40,998 nt of DNA from JBAYJY01 sp041664945 (GTDB lineage: Bacteria > UBP15 > UBA6099), in contig JBAYJY010000016.1 in the NCBI GenBank assembly GCA_041664945.1, forward strand, positions 1 to 40,998. The letters are read 5' to 3'. Positions 21,778 to 29,942 of the stretch are shown here, piece after piece. The translations under genes were made by a program, and so were the position numbers. A model generated the notes under the pieces. That model made no database searches, was not told where the DNA came from, and saw only the letters and a list, made by a program, of their open reading frames with translations. How positions within the stretch are numbered: position 1 is the stretch's first letter; every line of letters begins with the position of its first letter.

Positions 21778-22758
21778 ATGTTAATAAATAAAAAGAGCGT
21801 TTACAGCAGTATTTTAAGGATGGCGTTCATAGCTGTCGCGGCGCTCGCGATATCGGCGGCTGTGAATATGAGCGCGCAGGCGCAGGTGAACCGGTATCCC
21901 GGCGATCATCGGGATAATGATAACCATGACGGATTTAACAATAGGGATAATCGCGATAGGGACGGCGGTTTCAGGGATGGCGGTTTTAGGGATGGATATA
22001 TTCCCGGCACGAGATTGTTTAAGAATTCGGGGTATAACGTCAAAAATATCAAAGACTCTCCCGCAGCCTACGGAGCGTTGTCACGCTACCTGAATGGCGA
22101 CTGGGACAGGAAATATATGTACTGGGCGCCGTCCGGATTTAACAAGCAGAATATGAGGCCGTTAGTCATCAGCCTTTATGGAAACGACGAGGGAGTCGCC
22201 GACGCGTTTGCCCGATGGTATCACACGATTTACCAATATAATTACGCTTTCGCCGCTCCGGCATGGAAATCCGGCGACAAAGCCATGACGCCCGAAGAGA
22301 TTTCAGCATTCATCGACGGAGTCATAACGGATTTGCAGACAAAGGAAGGCATAAATGTTGACCCGGCCAGAGTGATACTCCACGGATACGAAAGAGGCGC
22401 CAACATGGCGGGATATCTCGGTTATTACAATCCCGGCAAGTACATGATGGTCGTTGTGGACTCCGGCCCTTACCCCGAAATAAGCGGCGCGGCCGGCGGC
22501 GGTACAGCTAACACATCGAAAGCGCTCACCATACCCGCGGATGAACTGAAGAAACTTGCCGGCAGCTACATCTATCTTTACTCCCGGTACGAGGATCTGG
22601 CGATCTACCAGAAACTTGAAGAGTCGAAGCAGGCGCTTCTCGCGGCAGGTGCGAAAGCCGATCTGAACTACACAAAAGGGTTGTTGCCGGGCGAGTTCAG
22701 CAAATCGTTGAGCAACAGCATCGTCGGCATGTTCGACAGGGCAATAGCCGGCAAATAG
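21778..22758 (+). CDS. Secreted alpha/beta-hydrolase-like protein lacking the Ser nucleophile
   Basis: 326 residues from the ATG at 21778 (GGGG eight bases before it; in-frame starts also exist at 21745 and 21772). A signal peptide ends near NMSAQA. Next is a short Asp/Arg/Asn/Gly-rich stretch (RDNDNHDGFNNRDNRDRDGG). The rest has an alpha/beta-hydrolase pattern: MRPLVISLYGNDEG, then an elbow-like VILHGYERGANMAGYLGYY, then YMMVVVDSGPYP. In active esterases the elbow is G-x-S-x-G, but here it reads G-Y-E-R-G with Glu205 in place of Ser. It may therefore be a non-catalytic binding protein. The acidic repeats might bind calcium or a polymer, which is speculative. Confidence 0.7.
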   Translation: MLINKKSVYSSILRMAFIAVAALAISAAVNMSAQAQVNRYPGDHRDNDNHDGFNNRDNRDRDGGFRDGGFRDGYIPGTRLFKNSGYNVKNIKDSPAAYGALSRYLNGDWDRKYMYWAPSGFNKQNMRPLVISLYGNDEGVADAFARWYHTIYQYNYAFAAPAWKSGDKAMTPEEISAFIDGVITDLQTKEGINVDPARVILHGYERGANMAGYLGYYNPGKYMMVVVDSGPYPEISGAAGGGTANTSKALTIPADELKKLAGSYIYLYSRYEDLAIYQKLEESKQALLAAGAKADLNYTKGLLPGEFSKSLSNSIVGMFDRAIAGK

Positions 22759-22775
22759 CCGGCGAGCGCTCGCGG
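22752..22775 (+). terminator. Weak terminator-like hairpin
   Basis: GCCGGCGAGCGCTCGCGGC forms a strong hairpin right after the stop of the hydrolase-like gene, with only an interrupted T-rich stretch (ATCTTATTCTTT) beyond it. It could serve the convergent gene on the other strand less well. A related AGCCGGCGAGCGCCGG word lies before the histidine phosphatase gene at 9565. Confidence 0.35.
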
Positions 22776-22783
22776 CGCCCATC

Positions 22784-22975
22784 TTATTCTTTCGTTAGCC
22801 ATTTAGACATTCGCTCCTTCACTTCAGCATGAGGAATGCCTTTCCCATTGTCCAGTTCCTGCAAACCGTCGTCAACTTTTATCTTGAAGTACAATCCCGC
22901 CATCAGATCGTCCCACGTCGCGTCTTCTGGGAGTCGTTCAATAAAACGAATCATCTGTTGTTTTATCTCAGACAT
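22784..22975 (-). CDS. Orphan antitoxin-like small protein
   Basis: 63 residues from the ATG at 22975 (a GTG at 22984 is also in frame). The pattern FIERLPEDATWDDLMAGLYFKIKVDDGLQELDNGKGI followed by HAEVKERMSKWL (quoted here in pieces by its conserved LPEDATWDD and EVKERMSKWL words) is familiar from small proteins next to RelE/ParE toxins. No toxin follows it on the minus strand, where the hydrolase-like gene converges. It is either an orphan antitoxin or a small regulator. Confidence 0.6.
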   Translation of the reverse strand: MSEIKQQMIRFIERLPEDATWDDLMAGLYFKIKVDDGLQELDNGKGIPHAEVKERMSKWLTKE

Positions 22976-23419
22976 TTCGATCACTTCTTTTATGGATAAT
23001 TATATCTTACTTTCAACACATCTCAAAGAATAGAGGTGATTCCACAGAATTAATGAAACTGAACGCTCAGCGCCTTGGAATGCGGTGGGCAAAGCCCACC
23101 TCAGAAATCCGTCATTGCGAGGAATAAAGTGACGAAGCAACCCCGAACTCAATTCCTATAGAATCTTCATATCATCATCCGCTGTAGGGGCTGGTTTCAA
23201 ACCAGACCTTCAAAAGTCACTTGCATCAATACTTTCATCACAGTTGACACATAGCTATATAACAGGTATTGTAGGCATTATGAATAAACTTTTAATACTT
23301 TGTCCTATTTTTGACAATGATTTGTTATAAATGAACATCATTCAAGAATCGTTTTGAGTAGAACCATCTTAGATACATTTAATTGTTTAACAACAACTAT
23401 GAATAAATACAGGTGAAAA
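22976..23419. other. Repeat-bearing gap before the SIR2-STAND gene
   Basis: The left half carries short repeats: GGTGGGCAAAGCCCACC (around 23089), the GTCATTGCGAGGAA repeat (23111-23157) and GTAGGGGCTGGTTTCAAACCAG (around 23186). The right half is AT-rich. TTGAGT (23354) and TTTAAT (23378) are 18 bases apart and could be a weak promoter. A TTGACA at 23311 has no -10 at suitable distance. Confidence 0.5.
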
Positions 23420-26400
23420 ATGGACATTCTTCTTGAAGATCTTAAAAAACAGATAAAAAAAGGGAACGCGCTCATTATTGTTGGGGCTGGAGTTTCAATA
23501 GGCGCTACTGATGGAAATCAACTCGCAGGTTGGACAGGCCTTTTACATAATGGAGTAACCAGATGTGTGGAAATCGATCCCTCTACCCAAAAAGGATGGG
23601 ATGAACGAGCAAATGAAGGAATTGATAAAGGGGATATTTTAGAAATTATTTCAGTTGCAGAAGTGATTTCAGCGAAACTCGGAGCGCCAAAGGGTGGTGA
23701 ATACAGCCGTTGGTTAAGGGAATCTGTAGGCACATTGAAATATAAGAATCGGGAAGTTATTGATGCACTTCATTCACTTGGAATACCAATTGCAACGACT
23801 AATTACGACGGACTTCTCGAAGAAGTTACTGGTTTATCTCCTGTCACATGGATGGATGGACATATAATAGAACGAACGCTGAGAGGTGAGGATGAAAAGA
23901 TAATACATCTTCATGGTTTTTGGGAAAAGCCTGAATCGGTTATTCTCGGGATACGTTCTTATGAAAAAATCCTCAATAACGAATTATTTCAATCATTTTT
24001 AAAAACAATCCAAATAATGCGGACAGTTATTTTTGTGGGATGCGGAGAGGGATTAAGTGATCCGAACTTCGAAGCGCTGCTGGAATGGACTGGGAAGGTA
24101 CTTTCCGGTTCTGAATATCGTCGCTTCCGTCTTGCTCGTGAAGAAGAAGTAGAAACACTTCAAAAACAGCATACATCTGAGCAGCGGCTTTGTGTGATTT
24201 CATATGGGAAAGACTACGATGATCTTGCGCCGTTTATCAAGTCACTTGTTCCTAATAAACATGTTGATCAAGAAGCAGCATCACCTGCTATCAATGGTGT
24301 TTGCAGAACGCCGCAAATTCCTTCCGCGCCACATTGCTTTGGTCGGGATGAACAACTGAAAGAGCTTGTTGATACATTATTAACAGATAAACCCGAGCCT
24401 ACCCCGATTCTCGGACCTCCGGGGATTGGGAAAAGCACATTGGTTTCCACCGTTCTTCGTGATCAACGAGTTGTGGATCGATATGGCGCCTGCCGTTTCT
24501 TTATACGATGCGATGGCATTATGACAAGAAACTCACTTGCCGCGGAAATAGCGCGAGCGTTATGGATTGAAATGTCGCCAAAAGCAGAACCGATGTGCCT
24601 ATATGAATTAGGAAAGCATCCATCAATTCTGGTTCTCGACAATTTAGAAACTCCATGGGAGGCAGACACAAAAGAAATTGAAGCTTTTCTCGGCGCTCTT
24701 GCTGAAGTTCAGGGATTAGCCTTAATCATTACTATGCGAGGAAGTGTAAGACCAAGCGGTGTTAAATGGCGTGAACCAATTCGTGTGGATCCACTTAAAC
24801 TCATCGACTCCAGAAAAATATTCATAGCAATTGCTGGAGGGTCATTTAGAGAAGATATTCTGATAGATACTTTATGCAATGCTATGGAAGGTGTGCCGCT
24901 TGCAATTAATTTAATTGCACATGCCGCTGAAGGGGAACCTAATCTCAAGGGTATATGGAAAAGATGGGAAGACGAACGAACATCTATGTTGAAATGTGGC
25001 GCCGGAGCTGATCGTTTAACGAACATAGAAATATCATACAAGCTTTCTATTAATGGCCCACGCATGGTTAGATATGCAAAGCGTCTTCTTTCTCTTCTCG
25101 CATTTCTGCCAGATGGTCTTGCGCATAGTGATTTCGAGGCTGTTTTGCCTAATAAATCTGACGAAGCAGCATCTGTTCTGAGAAAAGTTGGTTTGGCATT
25201 TGATGAATCAGACCGGCTCCGTCTCTTAGCGCCTCTTCGCGAATATGTAATGAAATATCATAGTCCTGACAAAAAAAGCAAAGACCGATTAATGATTCAT
25301 TATTTGAATCTTATAAGAAGACATTCTTCCAACATTGGTTCGGAAAGCGGGGAAGAAGCGAGATCTCGTCTTTCACCGGAAGCTTCAAATATAGAATATC
25401 TAGCGCCAATTATCTTAAAGAATTACCCCTCTGAAGACACGATTAGGGTTATTTGTCTGTGGGGTAATTTCGTAAATTATACCGGTGTGGGCACTACACG
25501 TCCGTTTGAAGCTGCTTTGACAGCCGCAGAATTACTAAAGAAGACAGACTTGATAGCCATATGTATCTATTGGATCGGTATCATTGAAAATGGACGATCC
25601 AATTTAGACACAGCGCTTTCCCATTTCGAGAAAGCATTACCGCTATTTAAAGTTTCTGAGGATATAGTAGGAGAAGCAGAATGCACTTTTTTCATAGGTA
25701 GTATAGCATTTTATCATTCTGAACATGAAAAAGCTCAACAAAAGTATGAGCAAGCTTTAACACTCTATAGAATAGAAAACAACTTAATTGGCGAAGCGAA
25801 TTGTATGAAAGAGATAGGAGATATAGCATTTTATCGTTCTGAATATAAAGCAGCCTATACGCAACTCGCACAAGCCGTCGATTTATTCAATAGCATTGAA
25901 AATGGAGGGATTCAAGGAGAAGCAAATTGCATCAATCGCATGGGTGTAATTGCTTTTGAACAATCTGATTTTGAGTTGGCCCGTTCATGCTTCGAGCGAG
26001 CATTGCTTTCCTGTAAGAAAACCGGCAGTGTTAATGATGTAGAAACCTGCCGTGTCTTTTTAGGCGCGATCTCGTTAGAAAAATCCGAATATAAGATGGC
26101 CAATTCAAGATTCATGGAAGCATTGTCTATTATTGGAAAATTCGGCGAAACACGCGGTAAAGCTTTTTGTAAGAGACATCTTGCTAATCTTAATGTCAAA
26201 CTAGAAAAATATGAAACGGCATTTCAACATTATGAAGAGGCATTGCAATTTTATAATAAGGTGAGCGACGTTTATGGGAAAGCCCATTGTGCAATGGGCT
26301 TCGGCGATATCGCTTCCGCTAAAAGCAATAACGAAGAAGCACAGAAACATTATGAAGAAGCATTGGCTTTATTTAAAAAGATACCGAATCCGTACAATAT

Positions 26401-26548
26401 TGGACAGGTATATCGAAGGATGGCCCGGATTGCAACAAATGAAGAAAACCGCAAATGCCACGTGAAAAAAGCGCACGAAGTATGGGAAAAAGTGGATTTG
26501 CCAATTCTCATTTCAGAATTAGAAACAGAATTTCCTAATGGTTTCTAA
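23420..26548 (+). CDS. SIR2-STAND-TPR protein, probable anti-phage NADase
   Basis: 1042 residues. Residues 1-285 form a SIR2-like domain: GAGVS (22-26), TTNYD (126-130, Asn128) and HLHG (163-166, His165), the NAD-binding and catalytic positions of SIR2 NADases. A linker is followed by an NB-ARC-type STAND ATPase (about 310-640) with CFGRDEQL, Walker A GPPGIGKST (332-340), Walker B SILVLDNLE (402-410) and a winged-helix region around LLAPLREYVMKYH. From about 700 to 1030 are roughly eight TPR repeats with a 40-residue period (YEQALTLY, FERALLSC, YEEALQFY, YEEALALF). By analogy with SIR2- and STAND-based defence proteins, the TPRs would sense a phage product, the STAND module would oligomerise and the SIR2 domain would destroy NAD. 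AGGTG precedes the ATG. The gene is AT-richer than its surroundings. Confidence 0.88.
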   Translation: MDILLEDLKKQIKKGNALIIVGAGVSIGATDGNQLAGWTGLLHNGVTRCVEIDPSTQKGWDERANEGIDKGDILEIISVAEVISAKLGAPKGGEYSRWLRESVGTLKYKNREVIDALHSLGIPIATTNYDGLLEEVTGLSPVTWMDGHIIERTLRGEDEKIIHLHGFWEKPESVILGIRSYEKILNNELFQSFLKTIQIMRTVIFVGCGEGLSDPNFEALLEWTGKVLSGSEYRRFRLAREEEVETLQKQHTSEQRLCVISYGKDYDDLAPFIKSLVPNKHVDQEAASPAINGVCRTPQIPSAPHCFGRDEQLKELVDTLLTDKPEPTPILGPPGIGKSTLVSTVLRDQRVVDRYGACRFFIRCDGIMTRNSLAAEIARALWIEMSPKAEPMCLYELGKHPSILVLDNLETPWEADTKEIEAFLGALAEVQGLALIITMRGSVRPSGVKWREPIRVDPLKLIDSRKIFIAIAGGSFREDILIDTLCNAMEGVPLAINLIAHAAEGEPNLKGIWKRWEDERTSMLKCGAGADRLTNIEISYKLSINGPRMVRYAKRLLSLLAFLPDGLAHSDFEAVLPNKSDEAASVLRKVGLAFDESDRLRLLAPLREYVMKYHSPDKKSKDRLMIHYLNLIRRHSSNIGSESGEEARSRLSPEASNIEYLAPIILKNYPSEDTIRVICLWGNFVNYTGVGTTRPFEAALTAAELLKKTDLIAICIYWIGIIENGRSNLDTALSHFEKALPLFKVSEDIVGEAECTFFIGSIAFYHSEHEKAQQKYEQALTLYRIENNLIGEANCMKEIGDIAFYRSEYKAAYTQLAQAVDLFNSIENGGIQGEANCINRMGVIAFEQSDFELARSCFERALLSCKKTGSVNDVETCRVFLGAISLEKSEYKMANSRFMEALSIIGKFGETRGKAFCKRHLANLNVKLEKYETAFQHYEEALQFYNKVSDVYGKAHCAMGFGDIASAKSNNEEAQKHYEEALALFKKIPNPYNIGQVYRRMARIATNEENRKCHVKKAHEVWEKVDLPILISELETEFPNGF

Positions 26549-27129
26549 ACAATACATGTGACGAAACGGGGACAAGCCGGGAACTGGGAATATTCATTGA
26601 GCGCCTTTCTGTCGGGCTGAAGCCCGACAGCTACAAAAGAATAAGCCGCTGTTCGGCCACCCTGCCCGAAATATCACCCCTGACGTCATGTCCCCTCTGG
26701 ATTCCCGATCTCCGCCGGGAATGACGTTCTCAAAAAAGTAGCGAGTTGCGAGTAGCGAGAACACAGGGAACAGATAAAAGCAGAATGCAGAACACAGGGA
26801 AACAGAGAAGTTGGGTCAGGCCGAGATTTAGGAGTTATGATAATTTGTATTAATGTGACGACGCCTTCGCTAATCCGCGACATGACAAAGCGGTGTCGAG
26901 CCACCGCATTCCAAGGCGCTTCGCGCGGAAAAACAGTAGAGAGAAGAAAGTAGAAGGTAGAAAGGGAAAAGCGGAAAGGCAGAATGCAGACCGCACAGCA
27001 GATCGCAGAGCTACAATCCCCTGTGTCCCCCTTTTATAAGGGGGAGTCTTATAAAACATCTTGTCTGCATTACTAGCGAAGAGAGGGAACGAGAAAAACA
27101 TAATGTCAGTGGGATTCAGAGGCGAACCA
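26549..27129. repeat. Repeat cluster after the SIR2-STAND gene
   Basis: It holds a perfect hairpin CTGTCGGGCT-GA-AGCCCGACAG (26609-26630), a TGGATTCCCG...CGGGAATGACG repeat (around 26698), the module also present at 12862-12975 (26812-26932), and a diverged copy of the left-edge repeat end (GCAGACCGCA at 26986 through CTTGTCTGCATTA near 27060). No gene was supportable in about 580 bases. Confidence 0.7.
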
Positions 27130-27175
27130 AATAAAACAAACCCGGCGGAAGATGGAACATGCGCCGGGTTTTAAT
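27130..27175 (-). terminator. Terminator of the ferredoxin gene
   Basis: AAACCCGGCG (27138-27147) and CGCCGGGTTT (27162-27171) form a perfect 10-base stem with a 14-base loop. On the minus strand it is followed by a T-rich run, 25 bases beyond the ferredoxin stop. Confidence 0.75.
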
Positions 27176-27195
27176 TTCGAAACTTAAATGCGTCT

Positions 27196-27369
27196 TCAGT
27201 CGCCTTCGACGATAGCGTCGTTCGGGCAAACTTCGACACAGCTTCCGCAGTCCGTGCAGGTTGCGGCGTCGATAACGTACTTGTCATCGCCTTCGCTGAT
27301 GGCCTCAACCGGGCATTCCGATTCGCAAGCCCCACAGGATACACAGTCATCGGTGATTTTGTGCGCCAT
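27196..27369 (-). CDS. 2[4Fe-4S] ferredoxin
   Basis: A 57-residue bacterial-type ferredoxin. It has two classical cluster motifs, CVSCGACESECP (from residue 9) and CTDCGSCVEVCP, in pseudo-twofold repeat, each followed by the usual acidic loop (VEAISEGDD and NDAIVEGD). It is a small soluble electron carrier and a plausible partner for the NfnAB-like enzyme in the same window. AGGAG lies eight bases before the ATG. The gene stands alone with its own promoter (27467-27494) and terminator, so it is probably monocistronic. Confidence 0.95.
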   Translation of the reverse strand: MAHKITDDCVSCGACESECPVEAISEGDDKYVIDAATCTDCGSCVEVCPNDAIVEGD

Positions 27370-27466
27370 TTTGATGCTCCTCTCAGTTATTCACCGGCGG
27401 GCCGCTTCTCGCGTTCCCTGAAGCCGGATCTTCGGCCTGTCTGTTCAAGCCGTTTTTTACTTGTTC

Positions 27467-27494
27467 AGTATAATAATTTGTTTTTATTTATCAA
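27467..27494 (-). promoter_or_regulatory. Promoter of the ferredoxin gene
   Basis: On the minus strand TTGATA (27489-27494) and TATACT (27467-27472) are 16 bases apart, giving a start near 27460 and a leader of about 90 bases. Confidence 0.6.
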
Positions 27495-27588
27495 AAACAT
27501 TTCATCTACCATTGGCTTTTTTACTCTTTAACCGGCTCCGTGTCAAGCCTAATTAAAATCTTGCCGCTCCCGGCGCCGGGTTTCCCTC

Positions 27589-28227
27589 TCAGCGTCCGAT
27601 TTTAATATGTATCTTTTCGCCGCGTTTTCCGCCTTTGAGCGAGGACAGCATGCCTTTGATTGTCTGGCCTATGAACGCTTTCACGAACGGCTTGATTTCG
27701 AGGAACTTTCCGTCCAGCCAGACTTTGACGTCGCTGCGCGAGACGTTTTTAAGGAATGTTTTCTGTATCAGGTCGGCCATTCCGGTCGCGTCGTCGCGAA
27801 CGAACGCCGGAGCCGCCGATTCCACAGCGAAGTCCGCCGCCACAGCGATCAGTTCCTCCGCTTTGCATTCCACTTTTTCTTCGGGCGAGCCGAGAACCCA
27901 GATTTTCGGCGCCGACTCGTGCTTGCCGCCCTCGGTTATGACGATGTCGGCGAGCGTGATGTGTTCGTAGATAAGTTCATCAAGGGTCGGGCGTTCGCCG
28001 GGCAGAAAGAGGGCTGTCTTCTCGGGCGTGACGAGGGCCGAAGCGACCGCGCCCGCCTTTGTGTGGCGCCATGTGTCTTTTCCCTCCGTGTCCGGGTCGA
28101 AATGGTGAGCGGTGTATTTCACTGACGCGACTTTATAGCCGCGCGCGCTCAATTCGGCGATAAGTTTTTCGACAAGCGTTGTTTTGCCTGAATTTGATTT
28201 TCCAACTACGTAGACGATAGGTATCAT
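27589..28227 (-). CDS. mobB: Molybdopterin-guanine dinucleotide biosynthesis protein MobB
   Basis: 212 residues. The P-loop GKSNSGKTT is at 9-17, followed by SVKYTAHHFDPDTEGKDTWRH (conserved KHxxH-type region, quoted here only for its K and HH residues) and IVITEGGKHESAPKI, as in MobB GTPases that assist guanylation of molybdenum cofactor. The C-terminal ~50 residues (VWLDGKFLEIKPFVKAFIGQ onward) form an extension with a second small domain that I recall from MobB proteins of anaerobes. AAAGGA lies eight bases before the ATG. No moa, moe or molybdoenzyme gene is in the window. Confidence 0.9.
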   Translation of the reverse strand: MIPIVYVVGKSNSGKTTLVEKLIAELSARGYKVASVKYTAHHFDPDTEGKDTWRHTKAGAVASALVTPEKTALFLPGERPTLDELIYEHITLADIVITEGGKHESAPKIWVLGSPEEKVECKAEELIAVAADFAVESAAPAFVRDDATGMADLIQKTFLKNVSRSDVKVWLDGKFLEIKPFVKAFIGQTIKGMLSSLKGGKRGEKIHIKIGR

Positions 28228-28312
28228 TTCATAAGTCCTTTCCAGCGCTTTGGTAGAAGTATAATGTTGAATTCAAAAAAAGAAATTGGCAGAAGGCAGA
28301 AGGGTGTCTCTA

Positions 28313-28412
28313 CATGCACAAAGAAAATCGATTTGATGCATGGCGCCCATCAGCAATCATATTTCAAAGGTTGAAAGATACGGTCCTACCAATCATCTGA
28401 GTTTCAGGCATA
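28313..28412. repeat. Partial copy of the 12754-12851 repeat
   Basis: It matches 12754-12851 in order: CATGCACAAAGAAAA, GCATGG, GCCCATCAG, AATCATATTTCA and AATCATCTGAGT-TCAGGCAT. Its hairpin arm has decayed relative to the first copy. It fills much of the gap between mobB and dus. Confidence 0.75.
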
Positions 28413-28434
28413 ATCATTATTTTTTGCTTTTTCT

Positions 28435-28477
28435 TTCCTTCATCATTCCGCGATTTCCTGTTCGATATTCGATATTT
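28435..28477 (-). repeat. 'ATATCGAATATCGAAC' repeat inside the dus 3' end
   Basis: On the minus strand AATATCGAATATCGAACA, then GGAAATCG and GAATGATGAAGGA, align with 138-179. The repeat supplies the last coding triplets and the stop codon of dus. Confidence 0.6.
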
Positions 28478-29447
28478 GATCTTCATATTGGCGCTGATCG
28501 TATTTGTTCAGAGCGGCGATGATCGCTTCGGGATCGATGGATGACATGATTTTCGAACGCATCACGGAGGCGCCGGGAATGCCTTTGATGTAATGCGCGA
28601 GGTGGCTTCTGAGCGAACAGGTTCCGTGTTCGGGCCCTTCGTTTTCGATGTGATATTGAAAGTGACGCGAGGCGATGGCGAGCCGTTCCTGAGTGGATGG
28701 CGGCGCCGCCGGTTCTCCGCCGTCGAGAAGTTTCTGAGTTCGGCCGGGCAGGGTGGGGTCGCTGCGGCAGGCGCGGCCGATCATCACCGCGTCGCAGCCC
28801 GACTCCGCCATTCGCCGCTTCGCCTTTTCAGGCGACGAAATGTCGCCCGACCCGATCACTGGGACCGACAGCTTTTCTTTCATGCGGGCGACGAGCTTCC
28901 AGTCGGCTTTGCCCCGGTAGGCCTGTTCCTTTGTGCGCGGGTGAAGGGCCACAGCAACCGCGCCCACGCCGGCGCATCGCTCGGCAAGCTCGATGCAATT
29001 TATCACATCGGAACTCCAGCCGGCGCGCATCTTCACCGTCACCGGCAATTTGACCGCTCCCACGACAGCTTTGACTATTCCTTCAGCAAGGTCAGGATCG
29101 AGCATGAGGCCGACGCCCGCGTTGCCCTTGACCACTTTCGGGGCAGGGCAGCCCATATTTATGTCGATCGCGATGAATTTGCCTGTGGCTTCGAGAATGC
29201 GCGCGGATTCCGCCATGATGTCCGGAACGCCGCCGAAAATCTGGCCTACGTAAGGCACGCCGCCGGGCAGAGCGGAGATGAATTCGAGAGTGCGCTTGTT
29301 TTGATAGACGAGTCCGTGGCTTGTGAGGAGCGCGGTATAGATAAGCGGGCAGCCGAGATCGCGCAGAACGCGGCAGAACGCGGGCGTGTTGACGTCCGAC
29401 ATCGGCGCCATGATAGCTTTATTTTGAAAGTTAAAGGGTAGCTGCAT
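28443..29447 (-). CDS. dus: tRNA-dihydrouridine synthase
   Basis: 334 residues of a Dus-family TIM barrel using FMN. The N-terminus has IMAPMSDVNTPAFCRVL. The catalytic cysteine is C100 in INMGCPAPKVVKGNAG, and VIGSGDISSPEKAKRRM and GCDAVMIGRACRSDP mark the phosphate-binding end of the barrel. It would reduce uridines in tRNA D-loops. The subfamily looks DusB-like but is not certain. The last ~12 codons coincide with a short intergenic repeat also seen at 138-179, so the C-terminal tail (ISNIEQEIAE) seems derived from repeat DNA. Its start overlaps the end of cvpA by 17 bases. Confidence 0.9.
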   Translation of the reverse strand: MQLPFNFQNKAIMAPMSDVNTPAFCRVLRDLGCPLIYTALLTSHGLVYQNKRTLEFISALPGGVPYVGQIFGGVPDIMAESARILEATGKFIAIDINMGCPAPKVVKGNAGVGLMLDPDLAEGIVKAVVGAVKLPVTVKMRAGWSSDVINCIELAERCAGVGAVAVALHPRTKEQAYRGKADWKLVARMKEKLSVPVIGSGDISSPEKAKRRMAESGCDAVMIGRACRSDPTLPGRTQKLLDGGEPAAPPSTQERLAIASRHFQYHIENEGPEHGTCSLRSHLAHYIKGIPGASVMRSKIMSSIDPEAIIAALNKYDQRQYEDQISNIEQEIAE

Positions 29448-29934
29448 GTTTTGCCGCGGGGATTACGATGCCGGTCAGAAGTTTCATGAACCCGAGGGCC
29501 GGTCTCGCGATAAATGAAGTTTTCAGGAATGAATGGTCGATCGAGCCGGAGATTCCGTTGACGAGCAGGACAAAAACGCCGACCACCAAAAAGCCTTTGA
29601 CAGCGCCGAGGGCGAGGCCGCCGAGCCGGTCGGCCGTCGTCAGCGGCGTTTTCTTCATAAGCTTCGACAGAATTAAAGCCGCGATTGAGCAGATTGTATT
29701 GAACACGAAATAAACGACGACGAAACCGATTGCTTTCATCGCCCATTCGTAGTGAATCCATGCGCCGAACATAGAGCCGACGGAGACGGATAACATTCTG
29801 CCAAGAACTATTCCGCCGATTATGCCGACCAGCGAGAGAATCTCTTTCGTAAACCCTCTGAAAAGGCAGCGCACGGCCGGGACGATGATGCAGATCAGGG
29901 CGACGATATCAAAAAAAGTAAATGAAGTTTTCAT
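29431..29934 (-). CDS. cvpA: CvpA family membrane protein
   Basis: 167 residues. Four membrane segments follow the CvpA pattern: DIVALICIIVPAVRCLFRGF (with the conserved G-F-x-x-E following), LVGIIGGIVLGRMLSV, AIGFVVVYFVFNTICSIAAL and GLALGAVKGFLVVGVFVLLV, which follows the typical DRLGGLALGAVKGFL motif. CvpA proteins are linked to envelope homeostasis and colicin V release, with no defined biochemical role. The gene begins eight bases after larC stops and overlaps dus, so larC, cvpA and dus are probably one transcript. Confidence 0.85.
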   Translation of the reverse strand: MKTSFTFFDIVALICIIVPAVRCLFRGFTKEILSLVGIIGGIVLGRMLSVSVGSMFGAWIHYEWAMKAIGFVVVYFVFNTICSIAALILSKLMKKTPLTTADRLGGLALGAVKGFLVVGVFVLLVNGISGSIDHSFLKTSFIARPALGFMKLLTGIVIPAAKHAATL

Positions 29935-29942
29935 TATCGTTT

